From: Mesorhizobium metallidurans STM 2683
Lineage (GTDB): Bacteria; Pseudomonadota; Alphaproteobacteria; Rhizobiales; Rhizobiaceae
Assembly: GCF_000350085.1 (NCBI RefSeq)
Contig: NZ_CAUM01000051.1
Span: 1-49,537, forward strand
Direction: 5' to 3'
Length of the DNA: 49,537 nt
Part shown: piece by piece, positions 1-7,780 of the stretch
Layout of the letters: every line of letters starts with the position of its first letter
How positions within the stretch are numbered: position 1 is the stretch's first letter
Program-made: the position numbers and the translations under genes
Notes under the pieces: model-generated
Seen by the model: only the letters and a program-made list of their open reading frames with translations
What the model was told of the DNA's origin: nothing
The model's database searches: none

Positions 1-1
1 G

Positions 2-100
2 GACACCAAGATGACCACCGCGCTCCTCGACCGGCTCACTCACCACTGCGATATCGTCGAGACCGGCAACGAGAGCTGGCGCTTCAAGAACCGCGCCTGA
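2..100 (+). CDS. istB: IstB-like ATPase of IS21 family, C-terminal fragment
   Basis: The frame opens at base 2 and stops at 98-100. The last residues include [19 protein letters not shown] followed by ESWRFKNRA, the conserved C-terminus of IstB, the AAA+ helper ATPase that works with the IstA transposase in IS21-family transposition. Only the last 32 residues are visible. Nothing in this piece is damaged, so the gene may be intact upstream. The stop codon lies inside the first copy of the 97 bp repeat, which places that repeat as the IS 3' tail. Confidence 0.75.
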   Translation, partial: DTKMTTALLDRLTHHCDIVETGNESWRFKNRA

Positions 101-188
101 ACCCCAACCCGTTGAACCGCCCAGGTGCGCAACCCCGAGCAGCCTCGACCGATCGGATCAGCTCACCGACCTTAGGGGGTTAATATTG
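92..188 (+). repeat. 97 bp IS tail repeat, left copy
   Basis: Starts CGCGCCTGAACCCCAACC at the istB stop and ends at TTAATATTG. It matches 1540-1636 with three visible substitutions over 97 bp, in direct orientation. After TAATATTG the copy diverges, so the outer IS terminal repeats present in the right copy are missing here. This marks the left boundary of the cargo at about 189. Confidence 0.9.
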
Positions 189-304
189 TGATCGGAAAAT
201 CAAAGGTAAAGAGCGAGTATCGTCGACTTTGAAGCCATCGGTGGGGATACTCAAAACTTCGCCCATTCGGCATCGAGCTGTCACGCCTTACTAGGGATCC
301 TCAC

Positions 305-895
305 TTGGACAAAGCGACGACCATCATTGGAATAGACTGTAGCCCACGCGCGTCCAGTAACTCAGCGCGGATGCTCGGCGAGGTTCTTCGCTCGCTCGAG
401 AGAGATCGGCGGGTGAAGGTCGTGGAACAGGTGCGTCTGGCCGATGAGCGTATCGACTGTCTCGGGTGCGAGCAGTGTTATCAAACGTTCGGATACCACG
501 GCGACGGGATCGATCGTGTTCTGTCACTCATGAAAGAGTCGGACGTGATTCTGATGGCTACTCCCACCTGCTTCGGAATGCCGCCGGCCCTGGGCGTCGT
601 CTTGCTCGACAGATCGGATCCCCTGTGGCGCGACGGACAACAGCTCAAAGGAAAACTCGGAGCGGTCATCGTCAACGGCGCCACCGATCCCGCGGACGAT
701 CCGAGTGTGCGCCTGTGCGCGGACAACATGATCAAGTTTTTCGAACAGCACGAGATGCCCTGCGTCCAGCCGGTCCATCTGGGGGGAACGCTCGCGTATC
801 CCGAGCAACGGTTTCCGGACCCGCTCCCCGCCGGGACGATGGGCGTTCTCGAGCAATTGGCTGACGAGATCCGGCAGTGGGTCGGGAGCAGGTGA
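305..895 (+). CDS. Flavodoxin-fold NAD(P)H-dependent FMN reductase-like protein
   Basis: A protein of 196 residues with the flavodoxin-like FMN-reductase pattern. After the first beta strand comes DCSPRASSNS (residues 11-20), a phosphate-binding loop of the SPRxxSNS type. A cysteine motif CLGCEQC (52-58) follows, and ATPTCFGMPPALGVVLLDR (85-103) corresponds to the second flavin-contacting loop. Family members reduce flavins, quinones or small redox partners in the cytosol; the substrate here is unknown. The start is TTG at 305, preceded by AGGGA about 7 bp upstream; no better ATG is in frame. It lies in the IS cargo, 51 bp before the next gene, so the two may be cotranscribed. It probably arrived by transfer, though composition was not computed. 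Confidence 0.75.
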   Translation: MDKATTIIGIDCSPRASSNSARMLGEVLRSLERDRRVKVVEQVRLADERIDCLGCEQCYQTFGYHGDGIDRVLSLMKESDVILMATPTCFGMPPALGVVLLDRSDPLWRDGQQLKGKLGAVIVNGATDPADDPSVRLCADNMIKFFEQHEMPCVQPVHLGGTLAYPEQRFPDPLPAGTMGVLEQLADEIRQWVGSR

Positions 896-946
896 TACCG
901 GCACATCTCTTGCCTCCTCGCGTGGTGAGACACGAGGGGCCCAAAC

Positions 947-1672
947 ATGACCAATCTTCCCACCCGACTTTCGGAACACCTAAGCCTCGGCCGGTTACCG
1001 CTTTGCGCCCTGAAATCGCAAGAGCTCCTCGTGCTCGGCGCGGGTATTCAATCGGCGGTGGAGCAACTATCTTCCCAGCCCGATACCGCATGTTCGTTCG
1101 GAGTGTACGGTAGGCAGGGAAGTAAACGGGTGTCACTGGCGGAATTACTCGCCCCGGGTGCCGACGAATGGTGGGCCGGGCCGATCGAGTTCGAGCGCCT
1201 CGCCGATGATCACGCGGCGCCGTTGTCGTATCCCACGAACGGCCTCTTTCTCTTCACGGTCGAAACGGAGCCGGTGGCGCTTCTCGTTCGGCACGACGAT
1301 GACGGGCACCCGTTTCTTCTGCGGCTCGAAATCGCCTGTCGTTCCGTCGATCACGCGGACCGAATCCTCGCGCAACTCATGAATGCGTCGCGCGAACGGC
1401 TTCGATCGTCTCCGTGCGCGATGTCCATCACGCCCGGGCCGTCGAAGGGCTTTATCTCCCGAGTCGTTTCGTCACCTGTCTCCGACCCCGAACAGCTCTT
1501 CCTTTCGGCAGACCTCACCGAGCGGCTTCGTGATTTCGTCGCGCCTGAACCCCAACCCGCTGAACCGCCCAGGTGCGCAACCCCGAGCAGCCTCGACGGA
1601 TCGGATCAGCTCACCGACCTTAGGGGGTCAATATTGCACGCCGACAAGGGGTCAATCTTCAACGCCGTTTGA
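947..1672 (+). pseudogene. Protein truncated by the IS tail; possibly AAA+ ATPase N-terminal domain
   Basis: The ORF has 241 codons and begins with ATG after GAGGGG. Residues 1 to about 198 look like a natural domain: a beta-rich stretch with SYPTNGLFLFTVETEPVALL (94-113), then ADLTERLRDFV. From about residue 198 on, the reading frame runs through the duplicated IS tail (from 1540) and stops at 1670-1672, so the last 43 or so residues are IS-derived. The layout recalls N-terminal regions of some bacterial AAA+ ATPases, which continue into a Walker A motif just after such a segment. That assignment is from memory of family layout and is weak. No ATPase motif is present, so if this reading is right the product cannot hydrolyse ATP. 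Confidence 0.5.
1540..1636 (+). repeat. 97 bp IS tail repeat, right copy
   Basis: Second copy of the sequence at 92-188, direct orientation. It begins inside the reading frame of the 947-1672 gene and continues into the intact IS21 right end at 1674. It supplies the fused C-terminal codons and the stop codon of that gene. Confidence 0.9.
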
Positions 1673-1692
1673 CATGCGGCCTCTCCCTCAAA

Positions 1693-1724
1693 CAAAAAAA
1701 CCCGGCGCGAGGCCGGGTTTTTCA
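1693..1724 (-). terminator. Rho-independent terminator downstream of carD
   Basis: AAACCCGGC, loop GCGAG and GCCGGGTTT form a 9 bp hairpin at about 1698-1720. It is followed on the minus strand by a run of T (complement of the A run at 1693-1700), 21 bp after the carD stop. The A/T flanks make it roughly symmetrical, so it could also stop transcription coming from the IS element on the plus strand. Confidence 0.85.
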
Positions 1725-1744
1725 GAACTCAAAGGCGAAAAAGC

Positions 1745-2326
1745 TCAGGCAGCTTCTTCCTGCTCGGCTTCCTCGTTGTCGGCCTTGGCGCCGCGCTTGG
1801 GACCCTTGTTGAGGTTCACCTCGATGAGGCGCACCGCTTCGGTTTCCGACATGCGGTTGACGGCGGCGATCTCGCGCGCCATCCGGTCGAGCGCCGCCTC
1901 ATAGAGCTGGCGTTCGGAATAGGATTGCTCCGGCTGGTTGTCGGCGCGGTAGAGGTCGCGCACCACTTCCGAGATCGAGATCAGGTCGCCGGAATTGATC
2001 TTGGCATCATATTCCTGGGCGCGGCGCGACCACATGGTGCGCTTGACGCGGGCGCGGCCCTGAACGACCTTCAGCGCGCGCTCGACATAATCCTCTTCCG
2101 ACAGCTTGCGCATGCCGATGGAGGTCGCCTTGGCGACCGGGACCTTCAGGCGCATCTTGTCTTTCTGGAAATCGATGACGAACAGCTCCAGCTTGTGGCC
2201 CGCAACTTCCTGCTCGTCGATCGAGACGATCTGGCCAACGCCATGCGCCGGATAGACAATGTACTCGCCGGTCTTGAAACCGTGACGTGCTGCGGTGGAC
2301 TTCTTCTGCGGTGTGATCGTTGCCAT
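1745..2326 (-). CDS. carD: CarD/CdnL-family RNA polymerase-binding transcription factor
   Basis: A protein of 193 residues. Family members bind the RNA polymerase beta subunit through an N-terminal Tudor-like domain and stabilise open complexes, chiefly at rRNA and growth promoters. The RNAP-interaction region is seen as FKTGEYIVYPAHGVGQIVSI (residues 17-36), followed by ELFVIDFQKDKMRLKVPV. A helical C-terminal domain follows (YVERALKVVQGRARVKRTMW and beyond), with an acidic tail. Start: ATG at 2324-2326, chosen over an in-frame ATG at 2359 because AAGGAG lies upstream of the former and nothing convincing upstream of the latter. Downstream is a strong terminator. fdxA lies upstream on the same strand, 370 bp away, so carD probably has its own promoter in the gap. 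Confidence 0.93.
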   Translation of the reverse strand: MATITPQKKSTAARHGFKTGEYIVYPAHGVGQIVSIDEQEVAGHKLELFVIDFQKDKMRLKVPVAKATSIGMRKLSEEDYVERALKVVQGRARVKRTMWSRRAQEYDAKINSGDLISISEVVRDLYRADNQPEQSYSERQLYEAALDRMAREIAAVNRMSETEAVRLIEVNLNKGPKRGAKADNEEAEQEEAA

Positions 2327-2696
2327 TACGCCGTGAACTCCTTGTTGTGGTGCCGGCATGGCGGCGCCGGCTGAACTCGTGCGGTCGGGCTACCGACCGT
2401 TAGCCGCACAACAGATGAACCCATCCGGAAAAGCGGGGACCGGCAAACCGCATAATTGCGACCGCCTGCCCCAGATTGCTCTGGTCCGGATTGAGAAATT
2501 CACCTTTCAGTGATTTGGGGCGTTGGCGCCATAAATCGACGTTGTGTCACCGGCATGTTTCGCTCATGTAGCACAAAAAGTCGGAAGAATCAAGGTTTTG
2601 CTGCACGCGCGAAGGCAAAGCACAACCGCTGCCTGTCAAGGCAGTTAATGCATAATGGCTGTTACGCAGCGTCATGCCAGCCAAGCTGGCGTACTA
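2327..2696. other. Intergenic region between carD and fdxA
   Basis: The stretch has no convincing gene. It should hold the carD promoter on the minus strand. A 6 bp hairpin GCCAGC-CAA-GCTGGC at 2676-2690 sits just after the fdxA stop but has no T run, so it is at most a weak terminator. An imperfect TCAC/GTGA inverted pair lies near 2500-2512. Nothing else stands out. Confidence 0.5.
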
Positions 2697-3035
2697 TCAG
2701 TCGCCTTCGCCGGGCTCGGCGGAGAAATATTTCTCGAACTTTCCGGCCTCGCCATCGAAGGTTTTGGCGTCTGCCGGAGGCTCCTTCTTGGCTGTGATAT
2801 TGGGCCATTTTTCGGCATATTCGGTATTGATCTGCAGCCATTTGTCGAGGCCCGGCTCGGTGTCCGGCTTGATCGCATCCGCCGGGCATTCCGGTTCGCA
2901 GACACCGCAGTCGATGCACTCGTCGGGATGGATGACGAGCATGTTCTCGCCCTCGTAGAAACAGTCGACCGGACAGACCTCGATGCAGTCCATGTATTTG
3001 CATTTAATGCAATTGTCGGTCACGACATAGGTCAT
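2697..3035 (-). CDS. fdxA: Seven-iron ferredoxin FdxA
   Basis: A 112-residue soluble ferredoxin. The cysteines match the 7Fe Azotobacter FdI type. C9, C17 and C50 fit the [3Fe-4S] cluster; C21, C40, C43 and C46 fit the [4Fe-4S] cluster; C12 and C25 are the extra cysteines typical of the class. The C-terminal extension of about 50 residues ([20 protein letters not shown] and on) is normal for FdxA. It carries single electrons in the cytosol; the partner is not evident. The order helicase, S4 protein, FdxA, CarD on one strand is, from memory, common in Rhizobiales. The start ATG is preceded by CGGAG on the minus strand. Confidence 0.95.
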   Translation of the reverse strand: MTYVVTDNCIKCKYMDCIEVCPVDCFYEGENMLVIHPDECIDCGVCEPECPADAIKPDTEPGLDKWLQINTEYAEKWPNITAKKEPPADAKTFDGEAGKFEKYFSAEPGEGD

Positions 3036-3061
3036 CGGTCGGCTCCGGGAAGTCCCATTTT

Positions 3062-3163
3062 GTTAGAGCGACGTGCGTCCTATTGGACGCACAAAGTACG
3101 CTCTAACACTTTGAATCTACGCATCGTGCTTCCGAAAATCGATTCCGATTTTCGGCCGATGCG
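3062..3163 (+). repeat. RIME-like double palindrome, copy 1
   Basis: Two adjacent imperfect palindromes. The first, 3062-3107, begins GTTAGAGCG and ends CGCTCTAAC, with GTGCGTCC/GGACGCAC inside. The second, 3120-3163, begins CGCATCG and ends CGATGCG, with CCGAAAATC/GATTTTCGG inside. The same unit recurs at 31990-32095 (same orientation) and 41265-41366 (opposite orientation). Size and layout fit the rhizobial intergenic mosaic elements. It lies upstream of fdxA. A separate 14 bp perfect palindrome, CACCGATATCGGTG, is at 3219-3232. Confidence 0.85.
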
Positions 3164-3283
3164 GTACTTTTTTGGTGAGGTAACGCCTTTGCCTGCCGCT
3201 GGCAAGGGCGGCCATTCCCACCGATATCGGTGTTTCCGGAATGGAATTCCAGACGCTTGCCCTGGTGGAGATTGGCGATTGCC

Positions 3284-3670
3284 TCAGTCCTCGCCCAACA
3301 GCCGGTCGGTTTCCCGGCGTTGCTTCTTGGTCGGGCGGCCGCTGCCGGCTTCGCGCAGTGCTGGAATTGCGTCGGGAATGGCTTCGCCCTTCGGCGGCGG
3401 CGGCGGCGACATGTCCTCATAAAGCATGCGCGCCTCCTCGGCGGGACCGCGCCGGGCTCCCGTGGCAAGTACCTTCCAGATGAAGATGCGCCGCTCGAGC
3501 GTGATGGTGAGAACGTCGCCCGGCCTGACCATATCGGAGGCCTGCGCTGCTTTGTCGCGATTGATGCGGACGCGTCCGGCCACCACCAGCCTGGCCGCCA
3601 GCGAACGCGATTTCACCGCACGCGAAAAGAACAGCCATTTGTCGATGCGCTGGCGGCCTTCAGCAACCAT
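3284..3670 (-). CDS. S4-domain RNA-binding protein (HslR/Hsp15-like)
   Basis: A 128-residue protein with an N-terminal S4 domain: RIDKWLFFSRAVKSRSLAAR (residues 8-27), VVAGRVRINRDKAAQASD and VRPGDVLTI form the usual RNA-binding L-shaped fold. A charged, proline-rich tail ends in RPTKKQRRETDRLLGED. Hsp15 of E. coli binds stalled 50S subunits carrying nascent chains, and this protein may act likewise on ribosomes. It starts 14 bp after the helicase stop on the same strand, which suggests co-transcription with the helicase. Confidence 0.88.
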   Translation of the reverse strand: MVAEGRQRIDKWLFFSRAVKSRSLAARLVVAGRVRINRDKAAQASDMVRPGDVLTITLERRIFIWKVLATGARRGPAEEARMLYEDMSPPPPPKGEAIPDAIPALREAGSGRPTKKQRRETDRLLGED

Positions 3671-3684
3671 CGGACCGGACTGAG

Positions 3685-6600
3685 CTATTTCTTCAGCTGG
3701 TCGCGCAGCGCGGCGAGCTTGGCGAAGGGCGAGTCCGGATCGAAGCGCGCCGGGCGTTCCTCACGCGGCTTTGCCTGGAAGGCGGGCTTGCCGCCTGGCG
3801 CGCCGCCCTTGCCGTCCTGCCTGCCGCCCTTCCAGTCGGGCCTGTTGTCGCGGCGGTCGGGACGCTCGCCTTGCGGCTTGCCATCGCGCCGTTCCGTACC
3901 CTCACCTTGCGGCTTGGGCTTGAACTTCGAGCGGTCGAAGCGCGGCTTGCCGGCGCCGTCGCGCTGGTCGCGTCGACCTTCATTGGGCGGCCGGGGCGCG
4001 CCTTCGGCGCCTGCCGGCGCATCGCTTCGGCCCTGCGCGGCCTGTCCGTTGCGCGGGCGAGCGCGATTGTCGTGGTGGCGGTGACGGGGGCGCTGGTCGA
4101 AGCGGCCCTGACGCCACAGCAGGATCGGTTTCGGCTCCTCGGCTTCCACCGCGGGCTCGCTGGCTTCACCCTCCCCCTCGTGGGGAGGGTCGGCGCGCAG
4201 CGCCGGGGTGGGGAGAGCGTCGGCGCTGTCAGGCCTACCTGCATTGTCGGCGCCGTCACCCCCACCCGCGTCGCTTCGCGCCGCGACCTCCCCCATCGAG
4301 GGGGAGGTGAGGGCGTCAGCGCTTTCGGCAGGAGCGATGTCAGCGACCGTCTCCGCTGCGAGCGAAACCTCTTGCGTGATTTCGGGTGCAGCTTCGGTTT
4401 GTTCTTTCGTAGTGGACTCGGCTGCCGTCTCGGCTGCCACTTCGGCGACAGGTTCCACCGAGCCGTCGACGGTGGCTTCAGCAGCGGCAGCCGGCTCAGA
4501 ACCTTCGGCCGCAGCCTCCGCGGCTGCTTGCGTTGCCACGGCTTCCGCCGCCTTGGCCTGCTCAGTGCGTGCGGCCTCTTCCAGCCTTGCCGCGGCAGCC
4601 TCGCGCGCGGCATTGTCCTGCGCTTCGAGCCGTGCCTTCACCTCGGCCGCCGGCTTCGGTTCGGCGCGGTAGCCCAGGCCTTTCAGAATCTCTTCCATAT
4701 CGTCGGCGGTGGCGCCGAGGATCGACATCATTGGTGGCGTCACCATGAAGGACTGGCCGTCATAGGCGCCGTCGGGGCGCAGTCCCAGACCCGGCTTCCA
4801 GTTGGTCGCCGGGCGGATCAAATCGGCCAGCCGCTCAAGGATGTCGACGCGCACCGCGCGCCGGCCGAGATTGCGGTAGCCGGCGAGCTTGTAGAAGGTC
4901 TTGTCGAAAGCAGGATCGATGACCACCGAGGTGCGGCCTGACGCAAGCGCGTGAACCACGTCGCCGAAGCCGGGTTTGTCCTTGCCGTCGTTCTTCAGCG
5001 CCCACAACAGCGTGACCAGTCCGGCCGGCGCCGGCTTGATCAGCGCCGGCACGAAGACATGGTAGGCACCGAAGCGCACGCCGAGCCGGCGCAGTGCGGC
5101 ACGGCCCTCCTGGTCGAGCGACTTCATCTCCTCGGCTATATCGCGGCGATTGATGAGGCCGAAATGCTCGACGAGTTGGAAGGCGATGCCGCGGCCGATA
5201 CCGGTGATCTGGTCGGCGCTCTTGAGGTCGACCAGCGGCTTCAGCAAGGATTCGATCTGGTAATTGACGAAGCGCTCGGCGCGCGCCGCGACCTTGTCGC
5301 GGGCTGGACCGGTGAGCTGCTCGTCGGCCAGCAGCACAAGGCGGGGCTTCAATGCCTCGTCGCCGGCGACCAGCGTGCCGATCGGCGCACCGATCCAGCG
5401 CAGCGTGCCGTCGGAGCCGAGCGCGATATCGCCGTTGGCGCAGGCGCCGAAGCGTTCGGCCCGCGCCTCGAATTCGGCTGCCAGCGCCTTCTGGGCCGCC
5501 GTGCGCACCGCCTTGGCATCCTCGCCGCCGGCGCTCTGGTCGGCGGTGAAGCGGAACCCCTGCAATTCGCCGACATGATGGCCTTCGACGAGGACGGTTC
5601 CGGTTGGGCTGATTTCGGCTTCAGGCATGGTATTTTCTCTAAGGCGCCGCATGAGGACGGAAGTCCTGCGGTCTACGAAGCGTTTCGTCAACCGCTCATG
5701 CAGCGCATCCGACAATCTGTCTTCGATTTCGCGCGTCTTTTCCTGCCAGTGTGCCTGATCGGCCAGCCAGCCGGGCCGGTTGGAAACGAAAGTCCAGGTG
5801 CGGATCTGGGCGATCCGGTGCGACAGCGTGTCGATGTCGCCCTCCGTCGTGTCGGCACGGCGCACCTGTTCGGCCATGTAATTTTCATTGACATGGCCAT
5901 GCCTGGCAAGGTCCATGTAGATCGAGGCGATCAGGTCGGCATGCTGGGCCGGCGCGATTTTCCGGTAGTCCGGAAGCGCGCAGGCTTCCCACAGCAGCGC
6001 CACGCGCCTGGGATCGGTGGCGAGCGCCCTTATCTCCTCGTCGCGGGAGAGATGCTCCAGCGCCTGCGCGTCGACTGCCGGCAGTGCGCGCGTCAGGCCC
6101 TCGACCGGCGCGTTGGTCTCGATCGAGCGCTTCAGCGCATCGAGGCTGGCGAAATCGAAACGCGCGGTGCGCCATTGCAGCACTTTCACCGGGTCGAACT
6201 CATGGCCTTCGATCTTCTTGATCAGCTCCTCGTCCAGCGGATCGACCTGGCCGGTGACGCCGAAGGTGCCGTCGCGCAAATGCCGGCCGGCGCGGCCGGC
6301 GATCTGGCCGAGTTCAGCCGCCGTCAGGTTGCGGTACTGATAGCCGTCGAATTTGCGGTTCTGGGCGAAGGCGACATGGTCGAGATCGAGGTTGAGCCCC
6401 ATGCCAATGGCGTCGGTGGCGACGAGGTAATCGACATCACCCGCCTGGAACAACGCCACCTGCGCGTTGCGGGTGCGGGGGCTGAGTGCGCCAAGCACGA
6501 CGGCAGCCCCGCCCTGCTGGCGGCGGATCAGTTCGGCGATGGCATAGACCTCGTCGGCGGAGAAGGCGACGATCGCCGTGCGCCTGGGCAGACGGGTCAG

Positions 6601-7107
6601 CTTCTTCGAGCCGGCATAGGCCAGATGCGACAGCCGCGGCCGCGTCACCACCGACACGCCCTTCAGCAAGCGCTGGAGGATGCCGTGCATGGTGGCAGCA
6701 CCCAGCAGCAGCGTCTCCTGGCGGCCGCGCAGATGCAAGATGCGGTCGGTGAAGATGTGGCCGCGCTCGAGATCGCCGGCAAGCTGGACCTCGTCGATGG
6801 CGACGAAGGCGGCGTCGGTCTCGCGCGGCATGGCTTCCACCGTGCAGACCGAGTATTTCGCGCCCACCGGCTGGATCTTCTCCTCGCCGGTGATGAGCGC
6901 CACCTTGTGGGCGCCGACCTTCTCGCAGACGCGTGTATAGACCTCGCGGGCGAGCAGCCTGAGCGGCAGGCCGATGACGCCGCTGTCATGCGCCACCATG
7001 CGCTCGATGGCGAGATGGGTCTTGCCGGTGTTGGTCGGCCCAAGCACGGCTGTCACGTCGCGGCCCGACAGGATCAGCGGCTCAGTGTGTTTCGGCTGGA
7101 TGTTCAT
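3685..7107 (-). CDS. SUV3-like superfamily 2 RNA helicase with long low-complexity tail
   Basis: An 1140-residue protein of the SUV3/SUPV3L1 class, ATP-dependent RNA helicases of mitochondria and alphaproteobacteria. Motif I is GPTNTGKT (23-30), motif II DEVQ (104-107), motif V-like ATDAIGMGLN (229-238) and motif VI QIAGRAGR (267-274). The conserved SUV3 C-terminal helical region follows to about residue 820. After that comes an Ala/Glu-rich stretch, then an Arg/Gly/Asp-rich basic tail suited to RNA contact. Two intergenic-type palindromes are read in frame within the low-complexity part (4166-4217 and 4256-4312). A role in RNA turnover is inferred from the family. The start ATG at 7105-7107 has only a weak ribosome-binding site. 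Confidence 0.9.
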   Translation of the reverse strand: MNIQPKHTEPLILSGRDVTAVLGPTNTGKTHLAIERMVAHDSGVIGLPLRLLAREVYTRVCEKVGAHKVALITGEEKIQPVGAKYSVCTVEAMPRETDAAFVAIDEVQLAGDLERGHIFTDRILHLRGRQETLLLGAATMHGILQRLLKGVSVVTRPRLSHLAYAGSKKLTRLPRRTAIVAFSADEVYAIAELIRRQQGGAAVVLGALSPRTRNAQVALFQAGDVDYLVATDAIGMGLNLDLDHVAFAQNRKFDGYQYRNLTAAELGQIAGRAGRHLRDGTFGVTGQVDPLDEELIKKIEGHEFDPVKVLQWRTARFDFASLDALKRSIETNAPVEGLTRALPAVDAQALEHLSRDEEIRALATDPRRVALLWEACALPDYRKIAPAQHADLIASIYMDLARHGHVNENYMAEQVRRADTTEGDIDTLSHRIAQIRTWTFVSNRPGWLADQAHWQEKTREIEDRLSDALHERLTKRFVDRRTSVLMRRLRENTMPEAEISPTGTVLVEGHHVGELQGFRFTADQSAGGEDAKAVRTAAQKALAAEFEARAERFGACANGDIALGSDGTLRWIGAPIGTLVAGDEALKPRLVLLADEQLTGPARDKVAARAERFVNYQIESLLKPLVDLKSADQITGIGRGIAFQLVEHFGLINRRDIAEEMKSLDQEGRAALRRLGVRFGAYHVFVPALIKPAPAGLVTLLWALKNDGKDKPGFGDVVHALASGRTSVVIDPAFDKTFYKLAGYRNLGRRAVRVDILERLADLIRPATNWKPGLGLRPDGAYDGQSFMVTPPMMSILGATADDMEEILKGLGYRAEPKPAAEVKARLEAQDNAAREAAAARLEEAARTEQAKAAEAVATQAAAEAAAEGSEPAAAAEATVDGSVEPVAEVAAETAAESTTKEQTEAAPEITQEVSLAAETVADIAPAESADALTSPSMGEVAARSDAGGGDGADNAGRPDSADALPTPALRADPPHEGEGEASEPAVEAEEPKPILLWRQGRFDQRPRHRHHDNRARPRNGQAAQGRSDAPAGAEGAPRPPNEGRRDQRDGAGKPRFDRSKFKPKPQGEGTERRDGKPQGERPDRRDNRPDWKGGRQDGKGGAPGGKPAFQAKPREERPARFDPDSPFAKLAALRDQLKK
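4166..4217 (+). repeat. Intergenic-type palindrome inside the helicase gene, copy A
   Basis: TCACCCTCCCC and TGGGGAGGGT form one hairpin, followed by CGGCGC-GCA-GCGCCG and GGGTGGGG. This G/C-rich layout is of a kind found scattered between genes in Rhizobiales. Here it is inside the helicase coding sequence and keeps the frame, giving residues such as LPTPALRADPPHEGEGE. Confidence 0.75.
4256..4312 (-). repeat. Intergenic-type palindrome inside the helicase gene, copy B
   Basis: Read on the minus strand this is TCACCTCCCCC...GGGGGAGGTCG, then GCGGCGCG-AAGCG and GGGTGGGGG. It is the same family as copy A but in opposite orientation, 38 bp away. It codes for ALTSPSMGEVAARSDAGGG in the helicase frame. 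The two copies could fold against each other in the mRNA. Confidence 0.7.
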
Positions 7108-7285
7108 CGGCTCGGAAATAACGCTTCTGCCGCTCGTTGCCGGGGAGCACGCCAGTGGTGGCGCGTGTCACAGCGCACACATAGGGATTTCGCGCGCGAA
7201 GCGAAAGCGGAATGTTCCGCCGGCGGGCCGAAGGCTCCATCCGGACGCCGTCATTCTGTTCCCGAATTAACAGGTGGAACGAGTC

Positions 7286-7347
7286 TGGAACGAATCGGCT
7301 ACGAATCACTGACTCGCGCGGATTCAGGTTTTGTTCACGACTACATC
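7286..7347 (+). repeat. Diverged 62 bp repeat, copy 1
   Basis: Starts TGGAACGAATCGGCTACG and continues to GGTTTTGTTCACGACTACAT. By eye it matches 7559-7620 at roughly two thirds of positions. The ends (GGAACGAA, ACGAATCA, GGTTTTGTTCAC) are the best kept. Confidence 0.6.
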
Positions 7348-7558
7348 TGGATTTTATACCGGTGATACGCACCACATGCTGAATCGGTGAATTGGCCCGA
7401 TTCATGCAGGGAGGACGCTGTCATTAATCTTTGCCGGTGAACGATCGCAGCGGACCGGCCGGCCACGTCCAAGATTATGAAATTATTGACGTTTCCTAAT
7501 GCGCCTTAACTTTTTCGGCGGTGGTTTCCGGCTTCGCCGTTAACGTTCCGGTCAAAGC

Positions 7559-7620
7559 CGGAACGAAACGGCGACGAATCAGAGATACCTCGGTATTCCG
7601 GTTTTGTTCACCCCAACATG
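7559..7620 (+). repeat. Diverged 62 bp repeat, copy 2
   Basis: Starts CGGAACGAAACGGCGACG and ends GGTTTTGTTCACCCCAACAT. Direct orientation relative to 7286-7347. Its last part forms one arm of the TGTTCAC/GTGAACA inverted pair. Confidence 0.6.
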
Positions 7621-7780
7621 TTGTGTTGTGAACAGGTTTTCCACCGGGAATCCACAGGTTGTGGAGCTGGTTTTGCACACGCGGCTGAGCCGCCCTTAAC
7701 CTTTGCGTGCCGGATTGGGTCAGGGCGTCGCGCTGGGGGCGGCGATGGACAAGGCATTCTCGCCCGGTCTTCTTGAAACC

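Larger units (their letters stand above)
1..1674 (+). mobile_element. Right part of an IS21-family element with embedded cargo
   Basis: The segment opens inside istB and ends in a typical IS21 right end. Two copies of a terminal repeat, each starting GGGGTCAAT and ending ACGCCG, lie at 1624-1643 and 1648-1667, and the end reads TTTGACA at 1668-1674. Between the istB stop and this end, where an ordinary IS21 would have only a short tail, sit about 1.35 kb carrying two genes. A 97 bp tail sequence occurs on both sides of this cargo (92-188 and 1540-1636). The left end and istA lie outside the window, so element size and target duplication cannot be judged. The element ends about 20 bp from the carD terminator and does not interrupt a host gene here. 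Confidence 0.7.
7108..7780. other. Long non-coding region between phaB and the helicase gene
   Basis: There is no convincing gene over 673 bp. It holds a diverged 62 bp direct repeat (7286-7347 and 7559-7620). An inverted pair TGTTCAC (7605-7611) / GTGAACA (7628-7634) lies next to it. Two sequences matching 7 of 9 bases of the DnaA box follow: TTTTCCACC at 7638-7646 and GAATCCACA at 7648-7656. Short A/T-rich patches lie at 7470-7510. The helicase promoter must lie here. Two small minus-strand frames share the peptide pattern EQNxN..S.IRxRFVP only because they cross the repeat. Confidence 0.6.

Noticed and set aside
4951..7365. Plus-strand open frame of 804 codons
   Set aside because: It lies antisense to the SUV3-like helicase, whose motifs are clear. 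GC-rich genes often leave the complementary frame open.
7600..7660. Chromosomal replication origin
   Set aside because: The DnaA-box matches are only 7 of 9, there are only two, and dnaA, hemE or parAB are not nearby.
7082..7678. Two small minus-strand proteins sharing EQNxN..S.IRxRFVP
   Set aside because: The likeness is explained by the 62 bp DNA repeat; neither frame has a ribosome site or family match.
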